64,000 nt of DNA from Cepaea nemoralis (Eukaryota > Mollusca > Gastropoda > Stylommatophora > Helicidae), in NCBI GenBank assembly GCA_014155875.1, contig JACEFZ010004085.1, forward strand, positions 150,001-214,000, read 5' to 3'. A program made the translations under genes and the position numbers. Positions 36,425-47,315 of this stretch are shown here, piece by piece (positions within the stretch are counted from its first letter, which is position 1; every line of letters starts with the position of its first letter). The notes under the pieces were generated by a model, which was given only the letters and a program-made list of their open reading frames with translations, ran no database searches and was not told the DNA's origin.

Positions 36425-36500
36425 TGTAGCGAACGGCCAAACCACCTGCATCGCGCCACGAAGGTAGCGAATTCGATTCGACTCCTACATTCGGCCATGA
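36425..36500 (+). repeat. tRNA-like sequence
   Basis: AGCGAACGGCCAAACCACC and AGCGAATTCGATTCGACTCC are compatible with decayed A and B boxes. Weak. Confidence 0.3.
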
Positions 36501-36884
36501 GTGAAGTTTTATTTTAGGATACTCCTGGGTATCATCGCTGGAACTATGGAGTTTGTGCTCTGTTCCAAGCCGTCAGCAGGCTGCGCTACGGACAGGAGAC
36601 CGAGCCATACATGGATGTTGAATCTTCTTTATTCTTGCTGTGCGCTGAGTTCCAGCGTCTACGGCTGTAATTATTTCTATACACGTTCCTTTGCTTACAC
36701 TTGCGTTGTCTGCTGTGTTGAGTGTGGTTGTGCTGTCTGTGATTGTGCTGTCTGCACTTGTTTGGTTTCTAGCTGGTGTGTGACTTCCCGTCCATATGGT
36801 GGATAGGCGATTGAGCTGTTATGACCTCTGGAGTGTTTATGCTTGTGGCTACGACTGGCTTACGAATTTTCCTCATGTTGGACT
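36501..36884. other. Spacer
   Basis: No recognised gene; Cys-rich frames come from TGTGCTGTCTG repeats near 36720-36760. Confidence 0.3.
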
Positions 36885-38562
36885 GGTAGTGCATAGTCCG
36901 TCGCCCAGCTACTGAGTTAAGTGCGTGGAGCGACACTGTGAGCTGTAAATTTCACATGGAGTGCTTTTAATCATATTGTCAACAATCCAACACCAACTGT
37001 AATGCTGTGTTCAGAGACGGTGGAAAGAACGCAGGCAATGAATTACCTGGGGATACGGTTTGATCGAAGCCTTGCTTATAATGTGCACATAGACCAGGTG
37101 ATAACAAAGGCCAAGCGGGGTTTGGCAGCGATGCGGGTGACAGCGGCAGCAAACTGTGAGCAGCGCCATCTATGTCTTCTGTACGAGGGGCTGGTCATGT
37201 CTGTTTTGGAGTATGCAATGGCAATCCTGACTGTCAGCCATAAGCAGATAGAAAGGATGGAAAGGATACAGAATGAAGCTATGCGCATTATTCTTGGATG
37301 TACAAGAGATACAGCATGCAGGGCGACGCGCTACCTTCTTGGTTTTCCAACCATTGAAGAGAGAATGCAAGTTTGCAGGGCACGTGCCTACCTCAGAATT
37401 AACGCAAACACACAGCATCCACTGCATAGTGAAATTAGGAAGGTGAAGGGCAGCAGGTTAAAAAGAGGACGGTCGTGGATGGGTCAAGCCGAGGACATTC
37501 TTCAACAGGTGTGTTCACTTGAGGACTTAGAACCTGGCGAGGAGTGGGTGCAAGTGCCAACAGACTTCTGCACATCCTTTTCAGTTTGCATCCAACTAGA
37601 TAGAAAATTCAGACAAGAAAATCCGGCTGCTGTTGAGGCTGAAGTACAAGCGTTGATTTTCGAGAAAATCGCTAGACAGTGACGCGGTCATCTACACAGA
37701 TGGGTCGGTCGTCCGACATGTGAGAAGCTCATGGGCCTTTACAGCTCGGGCCGGAGGGAGAATTGTGAAGGAGGACTCTGGTGCTTTCACTGAAACCACA
37801 AGTAGCCTGACCATGGAAGTCATGGCAGTAAGTAAAGCAATAACATGGCTCGAGACACAGACATTCACTAGGGCTTGTTTCCTTAGCGACTCAATGAACA
37901 TGATCAAGAGGATAGAGGAGGGGTCGATCCGAAGAGAATGGTTGCTGCCTCTGAAGCGGTCTCGGCTGGCAAAGATTAGTTTCATCTTCGTGCCAGGGCA
38001 TGCGGGAGTACAAGGAAATGAGCGGGCTGACAAGCTCGCAGGTGAGGCTACTGTTGAGGGCGGACGCGCCAGGGACCAGGCTGACATTCTGAATGCTCTA
38101 CGAGAAGTGAGACTTTTGCAAGAACCAAGTGATGACTGTGAATCTACAACAATGGCCAGACTGCGAGAGCAGCAAATTAAAAGAGGGGTGGCCAAACAAG
38201 AACACTACGCAGGAAGCCAAAGAAGATTGATAAACCAACACAGAACTGGCGTCGTTAGCCGCTACACGCTGCGGGATTTGCTGAGGAGGGGATCCGAGCA
38301 CTTATGGACTGAATGGTCCGATGTGCAACGAGGATGATCTGTCGACTAACTAACTAACATCTGTCCGCATTTGTCTGCATCGTGAACTGCATGTTCTGAA
38401 AAATTGTGGCCGGCAGGTTGCTGAACTAACTGGGTTTTCCTTTTGCAGTAATGTGGTTGCTGGTTTTCTAGTGACTGTCGCTTCCATCGACGATGAACTG
38501 TACTTTTCGTGGCGGACTTTTGTGTTGGCATTCTGGCAGCGACATTATGCATAGTATACTTG
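36885..38562 (+). mobile_element. Element D copy interrupted by an RNase H LINE
   Basis: 36898-36972 (CCGTCGCCCAGCTACTGAG, CGACACTGTGAGCTGT) and 38359-38562 (CATCGACGATGAACTGTACT, GTTGGCATTCTGGC) are adjacent parts of element D as seen at 26896-27518, split at a shared ATC. The LINE fragment between them ends in (CTAA)n at 38346-38358. Confidence 0.78.
36970..38358 (+). pseudogene. I-type LINE 3' fragment: RT thumb and RNase H
   Basis: Two overlapping frames encode the C-terminal part of a LINE polyprotein. 37002-37682 is the end of reverse transcriptase (NYLGIRFDRSLAYNVHID, ERMERIQNEAMRIILG). 37675-38337 is a ribonuclease H domain with all expected catalytic positions visible: Asp in YTDGS, Glu in TMEVMAV, Asp in FLSDSMNM, and His/Asp in PGHAGVQGNERADKLAG. 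A single frameshift near 37670 separates the domains. RNase H would remove RNA from cDNA during retrotransposition. The endonuclease and RT core (YADD motif) are absent, so the copy is 5'-truncated and dead. RNase H points to the I superfamily. Confidence 0.88.
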
Positions 38563-38770
38563 TGCATCAACCCCACACTGATAAGCTGGACTAAAATTTT
38601 GACTTCTCGTCCTTGAATTGGGGGCGTCAATTACAAGTACCTGAGAAGTAGGGGTGGGTTCGTCTGATGGCGAGGGACACTGAGTAGGAAAGTATCTCAC
38701 TCGCAAAAATCAGTCTAGCTCACTAGAAATAGTAGCATATGTATGGACTACGCTTGGGTTCACAGCGAAC
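38563..38770 (+). mobile_element. SINE-B, 5'-truncated
   Basis: AAGCTGGACTAAAATTTTGA, TTACAAGTACCTGAGAAG, TCTGATGGCGAGGGACAC, AAAAATCAGTCTAGC and a (GAAC)n end match SINE-B. It abuts element D. Confidence 0.8.
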
Positions 38771-38776
38771 GAACGA

Positions 38777-38826
38777 ACACGCGCGCGCGCGCGCACACAC
38801 ACACACACACGCACACACATGCGCGC
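38777..38826. repeat. (CG)n(CA)n alternating purine-pyrimidine run
   Basis: ACACGCGCGCGCGCGCGCAC followed by CA repeats and ATGCGCGCG: about 50 bp of alternation, a classical Z-DNA-prone composition. Confidence 0.9.
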
Positions 38827-39718
38827 GACTCTTGTTGCTGCATACCCCAAGATTAACATACTTGTGTACTATTTATGGTAAAACCGGTGACAACATAACA
38901 CAACCGCCAGTTTGACAGGCAACGGAGTTCATATATTCATCAGGCAGTGTCTTTACAACCTCCTCACCTCCCAGCTCTCTCCTCCTCCCCCGTCGCTGGC
39001 TTCCTCCCCCAACCTTGCATTGCAAGTAAATATGCGACGCTGTAGAAATACCTCTTCGTCACGTTTAATTCCGGGCCTTTTTTTCCCCTTGCACCGTCCT
39101 ATTGATCGGCGCGCCGGAGTGAGTGAGAACTAGGGCATGTGGCCAGCGAGCAGTTCTGCGCACATCCAGATAGGTCACTCCATGGACAAGAACACCCCAC
39201 CACCCCCCACACAACTGACCACACAATCTATCCCACCCCTCCTCCTTCACCTAACGGACCCTAAATTGATTCTGTGGCCACAACCCTGCCCGTTTCCACC
39301 ATTTCCTCATATGCATGACTCTTTTCTCATTACGCTTTTCCCTCCTCGTCCCGCCTCTCTCCTCTGCGATTTTTACCTTCCTGCAATTTCTACCTTTTTA
39401 CCCCCACTGTTAGTGATCAAATGTTGCCTGGTGATGCAGCGAGATGTAGTCGCTGTGTCGTGTGTTGGACTGGACGATCTGCGGTCCGTTATAGTCCGTT
39501 ATTCTTTTGTGTTCTGTGTGAGTAGACTACGATGCCTTACTGATACCTTAATTGTGATGCCTGCTGTCGCGTGGCGACTTAATATGAAGCCTACTCGTGT
39601 GTGATGTTTTAGTCGTGAATCTTAATGTTGAGTGATGCCTGCTGTCGTGTGTTGCCTTAATTGTTGCCTCCTGCCGTGCGCGGCCTTATTTATGATGCAT
39701 TATTAAGGCACTAGTTAA
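38827..39718. other. Spacer
   Basis: No recognised gene. CT-rich near 38950-39010; loosely repeated GATGCCTGCTGTCG words near 39555-39670. Confidence 0.3.
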
Positions 39719-39942
39719 ATAGGTCGGTGGTAATCACGGTTCCCCGACACACCGAGTCCAGGGTTCGAAAACAGCCAGACGCGGTTTGGAAGCAGCCGTC
39801 TTATGTTGATTTCAATCTTATGAGCGTCGGTCGTTTAGAAAGCAATGGCAAACTATTGAAAGTAAATTGCATAGGCAATGGCAAGCAGCAAAAACATACT
39901 GCGGTGTATGCGACGTCCTGTAAAATGACATGCAACTAACTG
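39719..39942 (+). mobile_element. SINE-A with clear tRNA-like head
   Basis: B box GGGTTCGAAAACAGCC at about 39765, then body GTCGGTCGTTTAGAAAGCAA and TGGCAAACTATTGAAAG, ending GCGACGTCCTGTAAAATGAC and ATGCAACTAA. Confidence 0.8.
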
Positions 39943-40600
39943 TTTACATATTAGTTATATAAATAGTAACATAGATAACATCATTATAGTGCGTTCACAA
40001 TTGTTTGCTCCCCCCCCCACCCGTATAAAAATCCATAATGTCAATCTGGTTACATAGTCACCATAACAACCGAAGCATATTAGAGGTATCATTATTGGTA
40101 ACGTTGGTGATTATAAGGTTTGTTATCTTGCCATTTGTCGAACGCTAGTTTATATTGCTATGCATACGAAACCCGACACCCACATTGTGCCAAGGGCTTC
40201 GGGCGGAGGGGCGCAATTGGGAGGACCAAGCCTTATTCTGGTGCGAGGAAATGCAACATAAAGACTAAATGTCATGGAGGGCAGACCAGGCCTTAAGCCT
40301 TGGTTGGCAGTTGGTCTAGGATCGAAGCTCCGACAGACAGACAGTAAGAGCTTTGCTTTTCTGATTTGAAAGCTTCTGCAGCTTGTCTTGTTCCAGATGT
40401 TTTGGTATTACTTTTCCTCTGGTGTAAACTAGGCAGGCACACAGAGGGATCATGCTGCATAGGCAACACATGGTCTCTACAATTCAGCCCAGGCTTTGTG
40501 ATATTTTTTGAAGCACAATGTAAAAAAAAAACTATCGTCTATCCAGATGGCAAGGTGATAGTAGTTTATATCATATACGGCAGTGTGTTCTATGCGAATT
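39943..40600. other. Spacer upstream of the zinc-finger exon
   Basis: No gene recognised; probably intronic or intergenic to the zinc-finger gene. A CCCCCCCCC run lies at about 40009. Confidence 0.35.
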
Positions 40601-40610
40601 ACTGACGATT

Positions 40611-41121
<511 letters not shown>

Positions 41122-41144
41122 GATGTAGACACTGAATGATGTAC

Positions 41145-41164
41145 CCATTCTTTTGTATTTTCAG
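41145..41164 (+). promoter_or_regulatory. 3' splice site of the zinc-finger exon
   Basis: CCCATTCTTTTGTATTTTCAG has a pyrimidine tract and a consensus CAG, putting the exon start at 41165. Candidate branch-point A residues lie in the ACACTGAATGATG segment at about 41130. Confidence 0.7.
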
Positions 41165-41194
41165 AATCCAGGTTATGATAGGGTGGAATCCGAG

Positions 41195-41491
41195 ATGCAT
41201 CTAGGAGGAGAACTACACTTTGTCCTTGAAAACGCCAGTCTTAAACAAGCAACTAGCAACACTTCTGCCTGTCTGACTGACAATAACAAGTCAGAAAGGC
41301 CGCTTTCGAATTCCTGTCATCCATATTCCAGCCACCCACACAAGCTGAACCTAGCTCCACTGGGTTCTTTCGACGCTTGTAACCATGGCCAACCGAGGTT
41401 ACCTCAGCGGTCCTCATCGTCTGCTGCCCAGCTACACTTCCATTGCTGCCACCAGGACGAGCGTTGGATCAGTTTCCAACTCTCGATCTAG
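41195..41491 (+). CDS. Overlapping upstream ORF (or alternative N-terminal frame)
   Basis: Starting directly at the splice acceptor, this frame is open for 109 codons and holds an ATG at 41195-41197. It overlaps the start of the main zinc-finger frame (ATG 41385) in another register and stops at 41489-41491. It may be a translated uORF that lowers main-ORF output, a chance opening, or evidence that the upstream 220 nt are coding and join the main frame through a second indel. No domain is recognised. Confidence 0.3.
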   Translation: MHLGGELHFVLENASLKQATSNTSACLTDNNKSERPLSNSCHPYSSHPHKLNLAPLGSFDACNHGQPRLPQRSSSSAAQLHFHCCHQDERWISFQLSI

Positions 41492-44400
41492 CCCTCCCGA
41501 ATTCACATATGACGCTTTTCCAAGAGCGACTTCTGGTGGGGGTGGTGCCAGAGATAGCACTACTTACACTCGCGGGCCGCCCTCGCCAGCTAGCTCGGCT
41601 CTAAACATGACCTACCCCAACGTCAATGAATTCCCGTACGGTCTCTCGGGCGTGCAGATGCCTACGTACAACTTCGGGTCCGAGCTGTACAATTACGTCA
41701 GCAATGGATTCCCGAGGAAGTCTCGCATGTGTACGTTTTGCAACAAAGTGTTCACTCGCTCCACAACGAGGCGATATCACGAGCGCCGGTGTCCCCTGCT
41801 GAGGGCGTCTAACAGTCTGGCCAAGAGTGAGGAAAATTCAGCAGCAGCAGCAGCCGCTGCAGCAGCCGCAGCATTAAAAGAACAGCAGCAGCGCTACAAA
41901 GACACCGCCAATGCAATGCCTAGCCAGTCACAATCATCCATAACTCACAGTACAGGTACAGCTAACACGTCGTCATCTCAGGCGGCAGCAAATTTGTCAT
42001 CAGCTCTTCCCCCAGTGTCCTCCCCACCCCATAGCTTACACCCGGCCTACCCGTCCCATTTCCCCCCAGCATCGGCTTTAGGTTCGAGTCCTTCTAGAAA
42101 CGCCGCCGCGGCCTACAGCTACGCACATACCTATGGGTCACATTTCTACAACTCAATATCTGCCGCGGCTCTCTCTTCGCTTGACCAGAACAGCAATTCC
42201 TTGCAACCAAAGAAAGAATCTGATAGTACCTCTTGGCTATCATCGTCATCACCCAATTCGAAACCACGGGAGCACAATGGGACACACAACACCCTGGTGG
42301 GTAACGTCTCATCAATGAGCAAATCCTTCCTGGCCAGCTCTGGAGTTGATCTTTCTGCCAGACAGAGTGCAGACTATAACATCAGATCAAAGATTCCTGT
42401 ATTCCCACCTGCCAGTCTTCGTGATATGCCCCGATCTCCCTCTCCGGAGCCGGGTGAAACCAGATCCGCGTCTCCATCTATGATCAACAGAAGAGATTCT
42501 ACAAGTCCACAAGTCTTCGCTGCCAAGGATGAAGAATGGAAGCATGCTAGTCGTGACATGGTGGACTATCGGAACAAGATAGCAGTTGCCAACATCTCCG
42601 GGGCGCGGCTGAAGACCTCAACCCCGCCTCCCGTTGTGTGGAACAAGAAAGCGAGACTTGAACGAGCTCAAGAGCAGTATATGAAACTTCAGTCTATGGA
42701 CGAGGAGGATGATGATGAAGAAGAGGATGAAGAAGATGAGGATGAAGTTGAAGAGGACGAGGAGCAGTTTAACGAGAATGGTAGTGGCTACATCGAAGGT
42801 GTTGAAGGAGAAAAGAAATCAGAAGAAAATACCCCGGATACATTAAGTGAGAATTCCTCTTATGACCACCTGACATGCCAGTTCTGCAAGAAGTCATTTT
42901 CGGATATCATAACACGCCAGGCCCATGAAGCGCTGCACTCTCAGACCAAATCGTTTGGCTGTTGTCTGTGTTCTCATGCGTTCCACTGCGCCTACGGTCT
43001 GCGCATACACCTGATTCGCCAACATAACGAGGGACCATACAAGTGCAAACAATGTTCCAAGTACATTCGAAGAAATCACCAATCTCAAATCACATCTCCT
43101 GGCCGAGCATACAATCACAAAACAAGAAGCGTGTTCGTTCAAGTATTTCTCTTTGCTGGATAACTCGGAATGCAACGTACCTCAGTCAGGTGCGGTATCC
43201 GACAGCGAACAAGACCTGAAAGAAAAGAGTACATTGTCTCAGAGAAGAAGCGCCGACAGTCTGCCCAGCGAACTCAAAGACGCAGACGAGGCATCGAAAA
43301 ATCACAAAAATCACGAATTAGTAGAACCGTTTATCAACGGAGCAGACCCCGGCAGTGAAGAAACAGAAGTTTGTAAAATTTGTAACAAATCTTTCGCCAA
43401 ATCTGTTATCCGCTTTCATGAACGCGCACACGCAGACCAGAAGCCATACGAGTGCCCAATCTGTAACAAGCGATTTGGCTATAAGAATAATATGAAGTCG
43501 CACATGAAGCTTCACCAGGGACTCAAGCCCTACCAATGCCAGATTTGCGGAGCCAGATTCACCAGAGGATCCACACTCAGGCGCCATGGTAGGCGCCATA
43601 AGATGTCCAGAAACTCCATGTTGGACTATCCCCTGTACGATCATAATTCTACCCCAATCAGAAATGCAGGTAGCAGCATCAGCATCACCACACCTGCTTC
43701 TATTCCCGCTGCTCCTCAAGCCACAAATGTGACAGCTGTTGCCACAAATAGTTCAGATGTCCAGGCCATCACAAGGTATCACAAAACTGCTTCAGCAGAC
43801 CACCAGCTAAACAAATCTTTCAGTTACATGTCTCACGTTCGTTCCCCTATCCAACCTACCATTGCAAGCATGGAAGACAGATACAGTTCATCCGGACGAG
43901 GAACTTCACCTAGAACATCCCCAGTGAGTGCCAGCTCCCCTAGAGTGTCCTCAAGTTTCCTCCCAACGCAGACCATGACCTCTCCTCTAGTTGGAGGACT
44001 TGCGGCTGTAGCAGCGGCAAACATTTTTGCGTATCCGGGTGCTGCCACGCCTCATCTGTACCAGTTTTACGCATCCTCCAATCATCTGATGCCCTACTCT
44101 ACCTATCCTTCCAGCAATGGTGGCTCACATGCTGTGCAGTCCGACGCGCTGAATTTAAGTCTAGGAAAGCGTAAACCAATGTATGACGAGGATGAACGAG
44201 ACGAAAAACTGAAAAGAGCTCAAAGAACGGATTCAGATAATTACAGTAGAAATAGTCCAACTAACATTCTCGAGAAAATTGGCGGTAGTAACATCAAAAT
44301 AGAAGCTGAAGAACCAGGTGAAATGATAAAAGATTGCAATCCATTTGCTCAAAATTTCATATCGAAAATTGACAAGTACCAGGATATTCATAAATTAACT

Positions 44401-44901
44401 GACAAAAGTGACATGAATTACGATTCCAAAGAAGCCCTTAAAATTTCTACAGAAGATTTCGCCGCTCAGGTAAACATGTGTTGCCCAAGTCCACTTGTTC
44501 AGTCTTCCACTTCCTTGCTTCATCACCAGTCTTCTGCTGGAAGCCCGGTTGGTTCATCGTCCTGCACCGACTCCAACATTCAGGCTCACGCCAGTCCATC
44601 GGGCATCAGTCATCACAGCAGTCCAGCCAACTCGGCACCCAGCCCAAGTAACATCAGCGAAAACCACCTGCAAGAACTGCTGCTGTCCTTGCTCGCCTCT
44701 GGCAAGATGTTCCGCTGTTCTTTCTGTGAGATTTATTTCACGGAATATGCCATGTTTCGACTCCATCAGAAGTACCACCAGTCTGATGTCTCCCGGCCCT
44801 TCCTGTGCTCTGTTTGTGGAGAAGACTGCAAGGATAAGACTTACTTTACAGTTCACTTGTCGGAACATCTCGGTCTTAGCTCCAAATCCGGTCTTGCGTA
44901 A
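41385..44901 (+). CDS. C2H2 zinc-finger transcription factor, apparent 1-nt frame break
   Basis: Start ATG 41385 has a strong context (AACCATGG) and is the first ATG after an in-frame stop at 41352. Frame 1 runs to 43163. From 43066 the shifted frame runs to TAA at 44899-44901; ignoring one extra base at about 43065 gives about 1171 residues. Fingers: C2HC 116-136; 498-518; 526-547; 554 onwards (broken by the extra base, completed by ...HLLAEH); 663-682; 690-710; 718-738 (KPYEC/KPYQC linkers); and a C-terminal pair 1111-1131 and 1141-1161. Also polyAla about 153-163, an acidic run 438-462, a CtBP-like DALNLS (920-925) and a sumoylation-type IKIE (970-973). This suggests a nuclear DNA-binding regulator, probably repressive. 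The terminal pair resembles Ikaros/Hunchback dimerisation fingers, but orthology is unproven. Ser/Pro-rich linkers separate the fingers. Either a sequencing error or a real frameshift explains the break. Confidence 0.85.
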
Positions 44902-45500
44902 CTGGTTAATTCCTAGGAAATGTAAGGCAACCTCCTTTAGGTGCATCACATGTAGAAATGATGTCTGGGAATAACCGAGGTACCAGTAGGTGCTTCGTGG
45001 AAATGATAACCCAGTTATAAGTCAGGTCTTTCTTGAGTACAGTGTCGAAACGATGCCTAACTACAAGTCTAGCCTTGCTGATAACCGTGTGTAGTCACTT
45101 ATCCGGCTGCCAGAGATCTGGCCTTATCCGATCACAGGGTGGAGATGATATCATATACATAAGGCAAGTCTTGCTTGAGCACAGTGTGGGCATAGTTTAT
45201 CTATAAGTTTAGTCTTCCTTGAGCACATTGTGGAAACAAAATCCTAGCTGTAAGTCTAATCTTGCTTGAGAACATTGTGGGGATGATATCCTAGTTACAA
45301 GTCTATTCTTCCTTGAGCACATTGTGAAGATGATATCCTAGCTAAAAATGCTAGCTGTAGGTCTAGTCTTCCTTGAGCACATTGTGGAGATGATATCCTA
45401 GCTACAAGTCTAGTCTTCCTTGAGCACATTGTGGAAACATCCTAGCTGTAGGTCTAATCGTACTTGAGAACATTGTAGAAACCACCCCGTAGAAACAGGT
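44902..45500 (+). repeat. Presumed 3' UTR with about 48-bp repeat
   Basis: After the stop codon, units containing TCTAGTCTTCCTTGAGCACA, TTGTGGAGATGATATCC and TAGCTACAAG recur about eight times between 45020 and 45490, diverged and with deletions. No convincing poly(A) signal is close; AATAAA hexamers occur at about 46030 and 46280. Confidence 0.75.
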
Positions 45501-45644
45501 CTAATCTTGCTGGTACTTTGATGATTCCCTGCTCCAGATGCTGTACAATCTGGTCTAGCCTGAGACAGCTGGTGACATTTACACGGCTTGATTCACGTAG
45601 CAATGGTAATCAAATCTGAGGTGATGATAGCCGAGGCAGATGAT

Positions 45645-45828
45645 AACCACTGTAATGACAGCAGTAGTAATGACACCTGTAGTAATGACACCTGTAGTAA
45701 TGAGTGCTGTGGTAATGATACCTGTGGCAATGATAGTTGTAGTAATGATAGCTGTAGTAATGAGTGCTGTGGTAATGATACCTGTGGCAATGATAGTTGT
45801 AGTAATGATAGCTGTAGTAAGTATTCTG
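45645..45828. repeat. 15-bp repeat with 60-bp higher-order period
   Basis: Unit like TGTAGTAATGATAGC; a 60-bp block (GAGTGCTGTGGTAATGATAC followed by GTGGCAATGATAGTTG) occurs twice without visible change. The Cys/Ser/Asn/Asp frame is a repeat translation. Confidence 0.9.
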
Positions 45829-46067
45829 CAGCTTTGATCTAAGTTCAGAGGTAACTCACGAAAACTGTAGCCACGTAATCGTGTTTGAATTATGTCAGAT
45901 GTGATCATATTCGGCTTCCCTTTTCCCCACCCAATGATAGAAACACCACACAGCTTGAACTATTAGAAGAAGAAGAATTTCGCAGTTTTACGCGAACACC
46001 ATCAATTCCTAGCAATGCCGCATCCCGTATCTTGAATAAATTGGTTGGATCTTTTTGGATCTGAACC

Positions 46068-46125
46068 CGGGACCTCCAGCACTCGAGGCGGACACCATAC
46101 TTTGAGACCACTCAGCCCCCCAGTG
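46068..46125 (-). repeat. tRNA-like sequence, same family as 5848-5922
   Basis: Reverse strand reads GGGGGCTGAGTGGTCTCAAA, GTATGGTGTCCGCCTCGAG and GGAGGTCCCGGGTTCAG. Confidence 0.6.
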
Positions 46126-46289
46126 TTGAGTGTATATACTGCTAGTTGCACAGTTTTCAACCAATCAACACTGAATGGATTACGTTGTCTGTATCATCAC
46201 GTCGGTCGCCCTTTACGTCTCAGAAAATCTCGCGGTAGCCATTTTAAATTGGTTTGACCATGAAGCTCCCGTCAATGAAAGAATAAATC

Positions 46290-46375
46290 CGCCTCGATTG
46301 GCATCCGAACACATAACTTCTGGGCTGGCTGGCAAGCGTGTTACCGACAGAGCTATCACGACTTTCCTTGCGCAA
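46290..46375 (-). repeat. tRNA-like sequence
   Basis: Reverse strand reads GTGATAGCTCTGTCGGTAAC (A-box-like) and GTTATGTGTTCGGATGCC (B-box-like). Decayed SINE head. Confidence 0.45.
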
Positions 46376-46379
46376 CACT

Positions 46380-46959
46380 GACACAAAAATAAAACTAGTG
46401 TGTACGTTTGAGCTGCAGCATATTTACAAATAAACAGCCGCACTTTTGACTAGTTCATCCCCCTCCCCCCTCATAAATAATTACTCTTCCCCAAATATGC
46501 GACACAAATTACAAAGACAGAAATAGGCGATTTCGTAATTTTCAGTTTTCAACTGACAACGATCTTTATCAAATGATTCATGTTACTTTGCAGGTTTTTT
46601 TCGCATTCGGATATTTAATATACACAATTGAAAGACTAATGTTTACTAAGTGTTTGTTCAAACATATTTATCAACTACCTCTTGGCGACTGTTTACATTT
46701 TAAATAATATCATGGTATTGTGTTGATTGGGTATTTAACATTTATTTAATGCTTCACCTGTATATTTAAAATTATCTCATTATTTTGTATGTAAATTTCT
46801 CTATTGTTTAATGTTGGTTCATCTTTAAACAGTTTCGTTACATTTTGGATTTCATATATTTATATTACCTGGTTAATTCATGTTTGTTTACGTGTATTTG
46901 TAACTTCATTTTGTTACACGTAAACGATGTCTTTAGTTTATGTTTCAGATATCTGACTA
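46380..46959. other. AT-rich spacer
   Basis: No recognised gene. Confidence 0.35.
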
Positions 46960-47315
46960 CCAGGTTTTTGTTACCATTTAAACTACCTCACTATTTCGTT
47001 TGTTTATATTTAAACTACCTCATTACTTCGCTTGTTTCTATTTAAACTACCTCATTAAGTGATTAAATCACTACCTTGACATCACCTAATATTTGTGTAT
47101 ATTTAAACTACTGCATTACTATGTATGTTTATACCAACACTACCTCATTAGTCGATGTACATATTGAAACTACCATGCTTCACTTTTATATTTAATATTT
47201 AAACTACCTCATTATTCCACATTTATATTTAAACTACCTCACTACGTCACTTCTATATTTAAACAACCTCGTTAACATGCTTGTTTATATTCAAACTACC
47301 TCATTACTTAACATT
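46960..47315. repeat. Degenerate 32-33 bp repeat
   Basis: ATATTTAAACTACCTCATTA recurs about ten times with varying spacers. Confidence 0.82.
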
